NCBI GenBank assembly: GCA_015679605.1
Contig: JAAAVE010000498.1
Coordinates: 5,756 to 17,936 of the forward strand
Length of the DNA stretch: 12,181 nt
Direction: 5' to 3'
DNA from: Podila epigama
Taxonomy: Eukaryota; Mortierellomycota; Mortierellomycetes; Mortierellales; Mortierellaceae
Under the pieces are notes generated by a model that saw only the letters and a program-made list of their open reading frames with translations, did no database searches and was not told where the DNA came from. Of this stretch, positions 1-7,857 are shown in pieces (positions within the stretch are counted from its first letter, which is position 1; every line of letters begins with the position of its first letter). The position numbers were made by a program, and so were the translations under genes.

Positions 1-1137
1 AAAAAAAAAAAAAATTACCCGTGCCATTCCTGTTGTATGCTACCTGGTTAGAAATCAAGTAACGAGAAAATCTTTTTTTCCGCCCACATGTCACAGGTTG
101 TTCTTAAAAAATTTGTATCCTTTTCCGGTTAAGCTACCGTTGGTAAACGGTAGGAAATCATGTATATTTTTACCTGATGTCCTACAGGAGATCACTGGCA
201 CAAAGCGGTCAACGGCTAAATAAAAGCAAAAAAAAGACTTGACAACAACGAGTCTTCCTTTGAGCTAGACAATGTGTCAGTATTGTATATCTTTACAAAC
301 GTAACCTTTTGGTTTGGTTTGAATTCGCGTTTTTGCCCAAGAAAACAAAAATTGCTGCATTGTTTAAGGACATGATTTTTTTGTTTATATGAAGAGGTGG
401 GCACAAAAAAGCAAAGGCGTTTTCTCATGGTGTAGGGATGTGAATGTGATGTTTGCGACGGGGCTCTTGTTGAAAAAAGATTTGCTTTTTCCTTATTGCA
501 TTTTTGTTGATTTTCACAATCAGATTTGGCAAGCATTGAACCAATCCGACTTTCAAAAGATAAAGGAAATAGAAAAGAAAGCATGATGCAGAACTGACAC
601 ATCTTTTGCCAGGAATAAGGGAGCCATGCTGCATGAACTCCCTTTCCCCCCCCCCCATGACACAAATAAAAAAACCGCATATTTCCTTTGTTTGTAAACT
701 TTGAAAATGTCCTGGTTTTTTTGTTTGTTGGAGTCATCCTTGAGAAAAAAAAAAAATTACAAGGCCTAGGTCAATCCATGCACACGTCCAAGTTTTGTAG
801 CGTATAGATTTATGCGCGTGCATGTGTTTTGTTCATTGAAGCATTGGTATTTCATTGGTTCCTAACCAACCATGGACCAAACACAAAAAAAAAATGGAGT
901 CGACATTCATGCCCAAAAGCGAATGCGAATGCGGAAAGACAAAAACATTTGCAACAAACAAAAACGAAACCAAAGCCAGGATGCAAAAGTTTTTGGGCAA
1001 TTGGACATGAGGGAAAAGCACCGTGAGAAGCGACTTTCACATCCGACTATTTTTTGTTTGTCAATGCATTCGTCATATGATGTTATTGGCGCTTTTTTCC
1101 TTGTTCAAATAACTATTGTCCTATGTGTCTCTTTCAA
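1..1137. other. Intergenic region with no supported gene
   Basis: No reading frame here looks like a real protein. The longest (minus strand, about 216-737) has a random-looking composition, no domain, and crosses homopolymer runs. The region is AT-rich with A/T runs at 1-14 and around 746-757, and a run of 11 C at 646-656. There is one perfect 8-base inverted repeat, CTACCGTT at 134-141 and AACGGTAG at 146-153, with a 4-base loop. The right-hand end probably contains upstream control sequence for the small secreted peptide gene. No tRNA, rRNA or transposon end was recognised. Confidence 0.6.
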
Positions 1138-1177
1138 CGATTGCCATGGGTCGATTGGACGATTGAACGATCGATCG
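1138..1177 (+). promoter_or_regulatory. Cluster of CGATTG / CGATCG repeats upstream of a TATA box
   Basis: CGATTG occurs at 1138-1143, 1152-1157 and 1160-1165. It is followed by the self-complementary run CGATCGATCG at 1168-1177. The cluster ends 58 bases before the TATA box of the cysteine-rich peptide gene, a usual place for activator or repressor sites. No known factor is assigned; a regulatory role is inferred from spacing and repetition only. Confidence 0.35.
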
Positions 1178-1234
1178 AGCAAGAAAGACGTCCTAGGACC
1201 TCCCTAAATGCTTGACCATACACAATGAAAATAG

Positions 1235-1242
1235 TATAAAAG
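1235..1242 (+). promoter_or_regulatory. TATA box of the cysteine-rich peptide gene
   Basis: TATAAAAG lies 92 bases before the ATG at 1334. A pyrimidine-rich stretch and then an A/C-rich leader follow, so transcription probably starts near 1265-1280. The same octamer precedes the next gene at 2233-2240. Confidence 0.75.
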
Positions 1243-1333
1243 TAGAGACTCTCTCTGCTCTTTTTCCACTCGGACCAAAAAAAAACCAATCTTCTCTCCT
1301 ACTCAAGAAACAACAGCAATAACAACTTTCAGC

Positions 1334-1670
1334 ATGCTTGCCAACAAGACTTTCCTCATCGCTGCCATCGCCACATTCATGGCCATGGCCACTACCTCTG
1401 TCCAGGCTGCCCCCTCGACTCCCGACCGTAAGTCTTTTTTTTTGTATTATCTTTATTCAAATGATAACCCTACAAGATTAATACATACATCTTTCGACTG
1501 TGCTAAACGATTTCCCTTTTTTTTATTCTCCTCTTTTTTTCGATAAAGTGACCCGCCGATGTGTTCAATGCGACAAGTTTCCAGACTGTGGCTATTGCCC
1601 TCCCCGCCATTACTGCGATGTGAACTATTGCAGTTGCACCGCTCGTTGCAAGAAGGGAATGATTCCTTAA
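1334..1670 (+). CDS. Small secreted eight-cysteine peptide, two exons
   Basis: Exons are 1334-1427 and 1549-1670, giving 71 residues. The intron 1428-1548 has a GTAAGT donor, a TGCTAAAC branch-like site at 1501-1508, a T-rich tract and an AAAG acceptor. Without splicing the frame runs on into low-complexity sequence. Residues 1-25 form a signal peptide with a hydrophobic core and a V-Q-A cleavage site. After a short pro-like stretch comes Arg-Arg at 34-35, directly before the first cysteine, which could be a Kex2-type site. Cysteines lie at 36, 39, 45, 48, 54, 59, 61 and 65, in the pattern C-x2-C-x5-C-x2-C-x5-C-x4-C-x-C-x3-C. Eight cysteines in 30 residues suggest four disulfides or metal binding. 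The mature part is mildly basic. Family not recognised; an antimicrobial, effector-like or metal-binding role is only a guess. The intron separates the signal/pro part from the cysteine domain. Confidence 0.85.
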
Positions 1671-1792
1671 GCAAAGGGATTGCACAAAAAAAAATCAAGG
1701 TTATTGATTTTCAATTTCAATTTACGCAGGGTACATTTTTTTTTTTTTTTTTGGCCCTGCTCAAAGATAATTGATAGTTTGAAATACAAAGG

Positions 1793-1798
1793 AATAAA
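1793..1798 (+). terminator. Polyadenylation signal of the cysteine-rich peptide gene
   Basis: AATAAA occurs 122 bases after the stop codon at 1668-1670. It is followed by an A-rich (AAAAG)n stretch to about 1819. A run of 17 T at 1736-1752 lies between the stop and the signal. Confidence 0.5.
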
Positions 1799-1819
1799 AA
1801 AAGAAAAGAAAAGAAAAGA

Positions 1820-2232
1820 CAATTTCCACATGGCCATTATATGCTATGGTGCAAACCATAGCGTTCTGAAGAGATCTGAGGAAGGAGGGAGGGAGGGACA
1901 GAGAGAGGAGTGTAAATGGATTATGCTTCCGAGCAATGACCGAGTATGAATGGGATCCAGGTAGCTTGAGGCAAATCGATAAGTTAAAATGCATCATGAC
2001 ATCGTTTTCTCCTTTTTTCTATTTAATGTTCTGTCCTTTTGGAGTGCTGTGCATGTGGCATGTGCTGGATATGGATGACTATGACGACATTTTTTGTTGA
2101 TGTCGCTGTTTGTTGTTTATGTCGCTGACATTTTTGCCGTTAATAAAAGTGACAAAAGTTCCGACGGGAGAAGGGAAAAAGGGCTTTCTTGATGATCGGT
2201 TAGCAAATCGAGAGAAGAGTGCTTAAAAAAAC
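1820..2232. other. Intergenic region between two plus-strand genes
   Basis: No gene is supported. It contains a purine-rich GGAGG/GGGA stretch around 1879-1905. A short repeated structure also lies at 2086-2135: GACATTTTT and ATGTCGCTG each occur twice, in mirrored order (2086-2094 and 2100-2108, then 2119-2127 and 2127-2135). These could be promoter elements of the downstream gene. Confidence 0.45.
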
Positions 2233-2240
2233 TATAAAAG
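2233..2240 (+). promoter_or_regulatory. TATA box of the Ser/Pro/His-rich protein gene
   Basis: TATAAAAG lies 137 bases before the ATG at 2377. The leader that would follow is rich in A and C, as is common in fungal 5' leaders. Confidence 0.65.
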
Positions 2241-2290
2241 GGACAGACCCTGTGTCATTGTCATTCCCCAAACCGCAACCAACTACCACT

Positions 2291-2341
2291 AACACAACAC
2301 AACACAACACAACATAACACAGCACAGCACAGCACAGCACC
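2291..2341 (+). repeat. Short tandem repeats (ACAAC)n and (AGCAC)n in a 5' leader
   Basis: A pentanucleotide run of ACAAC type at about 2291-2318 changes into an AGCAC-type run at about 2319-2341. Both lie in the presumed untranslated leader of the gene starting at 2377. The two runs differ by one base per unit, so one probably arose from the other by mutation and slippage. Confidence 0.8.
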
Positions 2342-2376
2342 ACTACAGTCATCTCTGACAGCAGCTTACCATAACA

Positions 2377-2826
2377 ATGTCCATCTACTCTACAGCAGCT
2401 TCATTTACTCAGCAAGAATCTGGCTCTGTCCCCTCGCACCCTCATACAGATTCACCTTCACCTTCGTCACACTCACCTTCACACTCACATGTACGCATGC
2501 GCTCACCCTCACCTACAAACGCAAACGCACACGCACTCGCACACTCGCGCTCAAGTTCAGGTTCAATGTCATTCGTACTCCCTTTCATGGTTCAGGATCC
2601 CTACCCGCGCTCGGCCTTACAGAGCCCAAGGCCACAAGAGATGTTTGAAGCGCCACTGTTGCAAACGATCAAGGAAGCCATCGATTCTCCCTCAACCTCA
2701 TCTTCATCCTCATCTTCATCCTCATCCTCATCGAACCTCATAACACAATTGTCTCATAATCCATACTTTTCATCCTTTTCCTCATTTGCCTCGGCTCCAC
2801 ACCCTCAGAGTTCAACTCTTCTCTGA
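2377..2826 (+). CDS. Hypothetical Ser/Pro/His-rich low-complexity protein
   Basis: A single exon of 149 residues. Support comes from a TATA box 137 bases upstream, an A/C-rich leader, a favourable start context (ACA before ATG) and an AATAAA about 90 bases after the stop. The product has no signal peptide or membrane segment. Residues about 16-63 are dominated by Ser, Pro, His and Ala with several SP pairs, possible sites for proline-directed kinases. The middle, residues about 64-103, is less biased, with an amphipathic-looking stretch near 90-102 that could form a helix. A run of 12 serines (108-119) is encoded by mixed TCA/TCC/TCT codons. The tail is Ser/Phe-rich. No family is recognised. 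A second frame is also open for 84 codons, which happens easily in repetitive DNA, so the coding call is moderate. Confidence 0.55.
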   Translation: MSIYSTAASFTQQESGSVPSHPHTDSPSPSSHSPSHSHVRMRSPSPTNANAHALAHSRSSSGSMSFVLPFMVQDPYPRSALQSPRPQEMFEAPLLQTIKEAIDSPSTSSSSSSSSSSSSNLITQLSHNPYFSSFSSFASAPHPQSSTLL

Positions 2827-2912
2827 ACAACAACAGCCACATCATCGTTATCATCATCATCAACAACAACAAAAGAAGCAATCATTGTAACATATGTACC
2901 ATCACCAGTAAT

Positions 2913-2918
2913 AATAAA
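2913..2918 (+). terminator. Polyadenylation signal of the Ser/Pro/His-rich protein gene
   Basis: AATAAA lies 87 bases after the stop codon, within an ATAATAAAAA stretch. The convergent kelch gene ends on the other strand at 2957, so the two transcripts probably end very close together or overlap. Confidence 0.5.
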
Positions 2919-2956
2919 AAAAGTATAGTATGCATAAACAAAAAGAAAGCAAGACT

Positions 2957-5249
2957 TTATGGTACTGATGGAGGTGGGACATAGCCCATTGGGGTCTGTC
3001 CTGCCTCGGGTATGACTTGGGGTGCTCGAGCACCAGGCCTGGGACTCATTGTAGAGCCGTTTGCAGCTGCATACGCAGAGTAGTTTGCATACACTTGAGG
3101 TTGGGCAAAGGAGGTGGGTTTGGGCTCTGGTTGATGTTCAAAAGGATCTTGTGTCAATTGCTGAATATACATCCTTTGCTGCTCTGGTGTTGTAGGGGGC
3201 AGATGTTGATTGTGTACCATGGGTGATCCTGCAGGTGTAGTCGAGAATGGGTTTGAGCCTGGTGAGGCGCTTCCCTGTTGATGTTGTAATTGTTGTTGTT
3301 GCTGCTGCCGGTGGTGGTCGTCAAATGGATTCGAGCCACTAAAACTAGTGGAGCTCTGGTTCACGTCAGAGTATTGACCTGGCTGGTAAGTCGCTGCAGG
3401 CGACTGGATCGGTTGTCCCGGGCAGTAATGCGACTGGCCAGGAGAAGTCATGGTTTCTGAATACCCTCCGGTATAGTTGGGATATGAACCCGTGTGTTGG
3501 TTGTACCCAGCCCCAGTCGCAGCTCCCGTCATGGTCGGATCTTGGTTCCCGTTCCAGTAGGGGTTCCGGGCAGCGTCACTGGTATAAGGGTCATTCACAT
3601 CCATTTTACTGAGGGGGTAATCGTTTCCATTGTTGCCATAGTGCGGACTCGAGTGATGATCATCGTCGTATGGCACCTTGATGGCATCATCAATCTCATT
3701 AGGGCCCATGGCTGTGGCTGTTGCAGTGTCCGAGTGATACATGTTAGCCTCACGTCTAGCTTTCCGCTTCTTGTAAAAGAAGAATCCTGCCAGGCCACCA
3801 ACGACCAATACGGCCGCAAGGCCACCAATAATGCTGCCTAGGTTGGATGAGCTGAAGCTAAGGGAGGCATCGTAATTGTTGACCCACTTGTCTTTGTTGA
3901 TGTTGTAAATGATGGGGAGGTTGTCGTGCATGGTATTGCGATTACTGCCACTGGAGCCGCCCCAGGCAATCAGCTGGGCTGAATGAATTGCACACGCCAA
4001 ACGCGTACGTGTCTGTGCGGCGGGGGTTCCCTTTTTCCAAGTTGCCTTGTCAACATCGAGAATGTAGATGTCGTCGAAAAAGTTGTCTCCGTCCGTGCCT
4101 CCAAACACCACGACCTTGGAGCCATCAGTATCTAACGGGAGTGAGACAGATAGGAAGATAGATAGTGTGTGTGAGTAATATGTCGATATAAAGATGGTTA
4201 AAAAAACCATTTGTATTCTTTTCTCTCTGACTCTCTGACTTACTTGTGGCCATGCAATGATCCAGTCGCGAAGGAGGGGAGTCTCCAGACGTTGTCTAAA
4301 TGAAATTGAAACACGACGGTCAGAACAATAAAAAGGTACATACTCTTTTTTGTTCCTGACAGCGATCTAACGCGATCTGTCTCTCAATCGATCTATCTCT
4401 CCCGCGATCGTCCCTGTCTGATTTGCCTGTGTGTGTCTCGCTCTCTGTCACCCTCACACAATCTTGTGCGCCCCTGTATTCTCCACTAACAAAAACAATA
4501 GATCCAAGTATCATTGTATATCCGCTTATTACCATGACAGTCCAGGTCTTGCTAACTGGGTTGTATTCATTGATGAAAGGGGAATCGATGGCTTTGGGGC
4601 TGGAAGGGTTGGCACGCGATCCGCCAAAGGTCAGAATTGTTTTCCGTTTGATGGACCAGACAGCTCCAGTGTCGATCAGACTTGAGGCCAGGGTCCCTGG
4701 TTCTTGTGAGACTATAGTTTTGGTGACAGGGTTGTACGCGGTGAGGATGTTGAAGATGGTCGTGCCGTTGTAACCGCCCACGAGGTACACGATGCCTGTC
4801 TCTGGATCGGTGACGGCGGCATGGCCCTCGAGATCAGCATAAGGTGGCTTGAGGCCGGTGACTGGCGTCCAGACGTTGGAATTGATATCGTAGATACTGA
4901 AAAAGTTGGAGGCTTCCATGCCGCCAGTGGCAAGGATAGAGCCCTTGGGTCCACCGCTCATGTCTGAGCTGATGGTGGTGAGGGAGAGATGGGCGGTTGA
5001 CTGGCCGCTCCTGAGCCTGGTCCAGGCAGCTGTCTGGTCGGTCCAAGAGGTTGCGAGATCGAGCGCAAAGAACTGGTCTGAGGTGGAGGTGTTGAAGCCG
5101 CCCTGGATGAACAGCTTGTCGTCCATCTGAGCGTACCCCATGCGACGTGACCCAACAGGGCCCTGTGCCTGTGCATGTGTGCTGCTTAGGAGGGATAGGG
5201 TGGCGATGGCGATGGTACAGCAAAGGATGTTTCGTTTCCGTAGTGTCAT
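2957..5249 (-). CDS. Kelch-repeat single-pass membrane protein, three exons
   Basis: Exons on the minus strand are 5249-4533, 4295-4244 and 4131-2957, giving 647 residues. Intron 4532-4296 has donor GTAATA and acceptor TTTAG; intron 4243-4132 has donor GTAAGT and acceptor GTTAG. Splicing restores one unbroken kelch repeat (residues about 247-287) across both junctions, which strongly supports the model. Residues 1-28 are a signal peptide. Six kelch repeats span about 36-340, with GG pairs at 50-51, 109-110, 158-159, 209-210, 267-268 and 314-315, so a six-bladed beta-propeller is likely. A hydrophobic helix at about 355-376 is followed by KKRKARR, placing the propeller outside and the tail inside. 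The tail (377-647) is rich in Gln, Pro, Ser and Tyr, with a Q run at 532-537 and NPF motifs at 524-526 and 550-552. The ligand is unknown; a surface receptor or adhesion role is inferred. Confidence 0.9.
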
Positions 5250-5868
5250 GTTGTGATGTACTATTTTATCCGTTTTTGTTCTGATATTGTGTATGTACAC
5301 TGAGGTTGAACTGGAAAAGGGGCCTTGATCGATGCAAAGGAAGGTGGATTGGAGTGTGGAGTGGAGTGGAGAGAAGAGGAATGATGTTGGACCTGACGAC
5401 AAGATATGTGAGATTTGAGATATGAGTGTGTGTGATAAGATGCGTCTGTGCGACGGTTGATTTTGGACAAGGGTGTCAAAGGAAAGGGTTCGTGAGAGTA
5501 GTAATAATAAAAAACGTCCGTTGTAAGGAGAACGGAATGAGATGTGACAAAGATGGAATGTGAATGGAATGATGAATGATGAATGATGATGAAAAAGAAC
5601 GAAAAAATAAAAAGAGAGTTGTTCCTTTGCGTCGGCTCAAACGGATGGAAGCAGAGAGAGATGGTCCAACCCGACTTGACAGTGGAGAGAGAGAAGGAGC
5701 AAATTTTTAAATGGCAAAACGCAAAGTTACAAAGCAAGTACTTACCATCTTTTTTTTCCTGTTGGATACTTCCAGTCACTTGGGTGGATGAAACGATGGA
5801 CAAACAGACAGGCAGACGGATGAATGGCACCGACAAAAGAGTTGGGCTCATAATTCAAAAGTAAGAGA
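5250..5868 (-). promoter_or_regulatory. Leader and upstream region of the kelch gene, possible leader intron
   Basis: No separate protein is supported. The minus strand carries a strong donor, G|GTAAGTACT, with its GT beginning at 5745. Candidate AG acceptors lie downstream before the ATG at 5249, so the kelch mRNA may have an untranslated first exon and an intron of several hundred bases. A minus-strand ATG at 5851 opens a frame that would be an upstream reading frame if it is in the mRNA. A tandem (GAATGAT)3 lies at 5567-5587. Confidence 0.35.
5567..5587 (+). repeat. Tandem 7-base repeat (GAATGAT)3
   Basis: Three exact copies of GAATGAT are followed by GAT repeats. It lies upstream of the kelch gene start, in its probable leader or leader intron. 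Confidence 0.8.
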
Positions 5869-6524
5869 TGAATGGATGTGGCTATCATCCTTGGTCGCAT
5901 GTCAAACTGACAACACACACACTCTCATACACCCTCATACACCCAGGGGTATGGTATGCACTCAAAAAAAAAAAAAAAATTTAACCCGATGTATTGAGCC
6001 CTACTTGTTGAGAGCACTTCTTTTCGCTCGTTTATTTTAGCACAAACCAAAAAAAACCCCATCATGGATATCTGCTGCTACATGGTTGCCACACTCTTCC
6101 TTACATCCATCTCACGCCCAGTTTTTTAATACTTCACTCTGCTGTGGCTAACAGTTGTATGACAGCATGGGGGGATGCAGGAGTCCGTCGCATCCTCAAG
6201 ATCTTCTACTCGTTTCATTCAACAGACTGTAATATCCATTATCCTCCGTCCCCATCCCCTTTTTTCATATCAAACTCTCATCAACAATGGGTACCAGATG
6301 GAGATGGGGCCACATCCAATAAACCTTTTGCCATATGAGGGCAAAATGGCCGTGGAGCATCATAATCCAAACCTCGATGGCTGTTCCATGTGCCATCTGT
6401 TAATCTTTCTCACCCCTGCTTTTCTCAAGTCTAGCTATCTTTTTTTTCTCTCTCTCTTTCAGCGTCATCTACCACTATTCCAATGTGGTGTCATCCGATG
6501 AACAAGATACGCAAACATAGCACA
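5869..6524. other. Divergent intergenic region, no gene supported
   Basis: This lies between the divergent kelch gene and PDI relic. It contains a CA-rich stretch at about 5912-5922 followed by an exact tandem 10-base repeat CTCATACACC (5924-5933, 5934-5943). An A run is near 5965-5978. A 108-codon open frame at 6175-6501 has no protein-like features. No RNA gene or mobile element end was recognised. Confidence 0.5.
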
Positions 6525-6558
6525 ACGCGAAAAAACGCGACGCTTGCGACATGACGCG
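6525..6558 (+). promoter_or_regulatory. Cluster of three ACGCG motifs upstream of the PDI relic
   Basis: ACGCGA occurs at 6525-6530 and 6535-6540, and GACGCGC at 6553-6559. ACGCG is the core of MBF/MCB-type fungal sites, though the full ACGCGT is absent. It lies about 160-195 bases before the PDI start codon and may be a leftover promoter element. The role is inferred. Confidence 0.3.
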
Positions 6559-6587
6559 CACATTTCTTACACACAAGCATGCACATT

Positions 6588-6715
6588 CACCCTTTTTTTC
6601 TTTTCTTTTTTTTTTTTGTATTCATAAAGAAAATCATTCACTTCGTCATCTTTCACCTTCTTCCTTTCTTCATCCACTCTCTCACCCCTTCACTCCTCTC
6701 TCACTCTCGTGCTTC
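6588..6715 (+). promoter_or_regulatory. Pyrimidine-rich promoter/leader of the PDI relic
   Basis: The stretch from a T-rich run at about 6592-6618 to the start codon is almost all C and T from 6645 on. Such CT-rich leaders precede the start of many well-expressed fungal genes. Its survival suggests that the ancestral gene was expressed from here. Confidence 0.45.
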
Positions 6716-6718
6716 GTA

Positions 6719-7751
6719 ATGCGTATCTCCTCTGCTCTAGCCCTCGTTGGTCTCGCTACCACCTCTCTTTTCGCCAGTGGCCGAGTCTGACGTCCTCAAC
6801 CTCAACCAAAGGACCTTTGACGAAACCATCAAAAATGAGAACTTGATCCTGGTCAATTTCTATGCTCCCTGGTCCCCAAACAGCCAGATTGTAGCCTCCA
6901 TGTTCAAGGATGTTGCTACTAGCTCAAGGGCACCAAGATCTCACTTGCCCAGGTCGATTGCACTGAGAAGACTACTCTCTGCCAGGAGCAGGGTGTTCAG
7001 GGTTATCCTACCTTGAAGGTGTTCAAAAACGGTGACTCCGAGGACTATCGTGGACCCCGTGATGCCGAAGGTATTGTCTCCTACCTCCGTAGGCACTCTC
7101 AGCCTGCTTTGCGCACCCTATCTGCCGAGAACGCTGCCCACTTTTCTACCAAGGACCCAATTGTCGTTCTTGGTGTTCTCCCTGCTGACAGTGAGAAGCG
7201 TGAGATCCTCGCGAGAGTTGCTGAAAGTCTCCGTGAGGACTTCACCTTTGGTGTCGTCGAGGAGTCTGCTGATATCAAGGCTCCCGGTATTGTCCTCTAC
7301 AGTGGCTTTGGCGAGGACAAGAACGTATTGGAGGGAGACTTCACCGCTGAGTCCCTCACCGAGTTTATCACGTCCAACAGTGTCCCCCAGAATAACAATG
7401 GTCTCGTCAAGGTCGTTGTTTCCAACAACTACAAGGAGATTGTTGAGAATCTGAAAAAGGATGTTTTGATCGTGTTCTACACCCCTTGGTGCGTCCCGTG
7501 TAAGACTGTGCTCGCCATCTTTGAAAGATTAGGCAAGTCATACAAGGGCTCCGACATTGTCTTTGCCAAGTTCGATATCGATGAAAGCGAAGTCCCTGAA
7601 AGCGTTCCATTCCATATTGAGGCTGTCCCCGCTGTCAAGCTCCGCAAGGCCGGATACTCAGCGTACATAGAATGCCGTTAATAAGTTCGAAGTCAAGGCC
7701 ACCGAGGAGGAGTCCGTCCAAGCCGAGGACAATGAGCATGAAGAGCTGTAG
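6719..7751 (+). pseudogene. Broken protein disulfide isomerase (PDI) gene, main copy
   Basis: PDI forms and reshuffles disulfides in the ER through thioredoxin-like a and a' domains bearing CGHC. Here a signal peptide (from 6719) is followed by an a domain, a b domain and an a' domain (about 7391-7670), then an acidic tail ending HEEL (stop 7749-7751), an HDEL-type retention signal. The frame is broken three times: near 6775 just after the signal peptide, near 6920-6923 where one base seems lost, and at 7670, where about 50 bases present in the partial copy downstream are missing. The b' domain is absent: b ends near 7387 and a' follows directly. Active sites are altered: WSPNSQ in domain a (both Cys lost, 6873-6884) and CVPC in a' (7490-7501). 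None of the breaks can be an intron. Long intact stretches between breaks suggest fairly recent decay. Sequencing error could explain the single-base shifts but not the deletions or lost cysteines. Confidence 0.85.
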
Positions 7752-7857
7752 AAAACAAAAAAGTTCAATACACCACTCAATTCTTTTACCAAGAAAAATT
7801 TAGAGGCAAAAAGTCTTCTCACCGCCTTTACATTCCAAAGAAAACCCTCTGAATTGC
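7752..7857 (+). other. Spacer between the PDI relic and its partial copy
   Basis: This is the 3' flank of the first PDI copy. Positions 7778-7797 resemble 8221-8242 downstream of the second copy; both have an ATTC..TTTT..ACCAA..AAAA order. The duplicated unit therefore included 3' untranslated sequence. The remainder, about 7800-7857, has no recognisable counterpart. Confidence 0.5.

Noticed and set aside
216-737. Minus-strand 173-codon open frame
   Set aside because: Composition looks like translated AT-rich spacer (many Lys, Phe, Ser, Cys), with no domain, signal peptide or promoter. It crosses A and C homopolymers.
872-1207. Plus-strand 111-codon open frame
   Set aside because: No family features, and it runs through the likely promoter region of the next gene. 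Overlapping frames on both strands are equally open.
1453-1698. Minus-strand frames over the cysteine-rich peptide gene
   Set aside because: They are shadows of the spliced plus-strand gene, whose signal peptide, splice sites and cysteine pattern are far better supported.
4194-4210. ATGGTT/AACCAT hairpin in kelch intron 2
   Set aside because: A short six-base stem inside an intron with an A-rich loop, likely chance.
5261-5851. Minus-strand 196-codon frame as a separate protein or kelch N-terminal extension
   Set aside because: Low-complexity Ser/His/Phe-rich composition and out of frame with the kelch protein, whose own signal peptide starts at 5249. Kept only as leader sequence.
6175-6501. 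Plus-strand 108-codon frame
   Set aside because: No recognisable domain or gene signals, and it overlaps other frames of equal quality.
6719-7751. Introns as an explanation for the PDI frame changes
   Set aside because: The shifts involve one or two bases, and the gap at 7670 offers no GT-AG interval of intron length. The missing residues are absent from the DNA.
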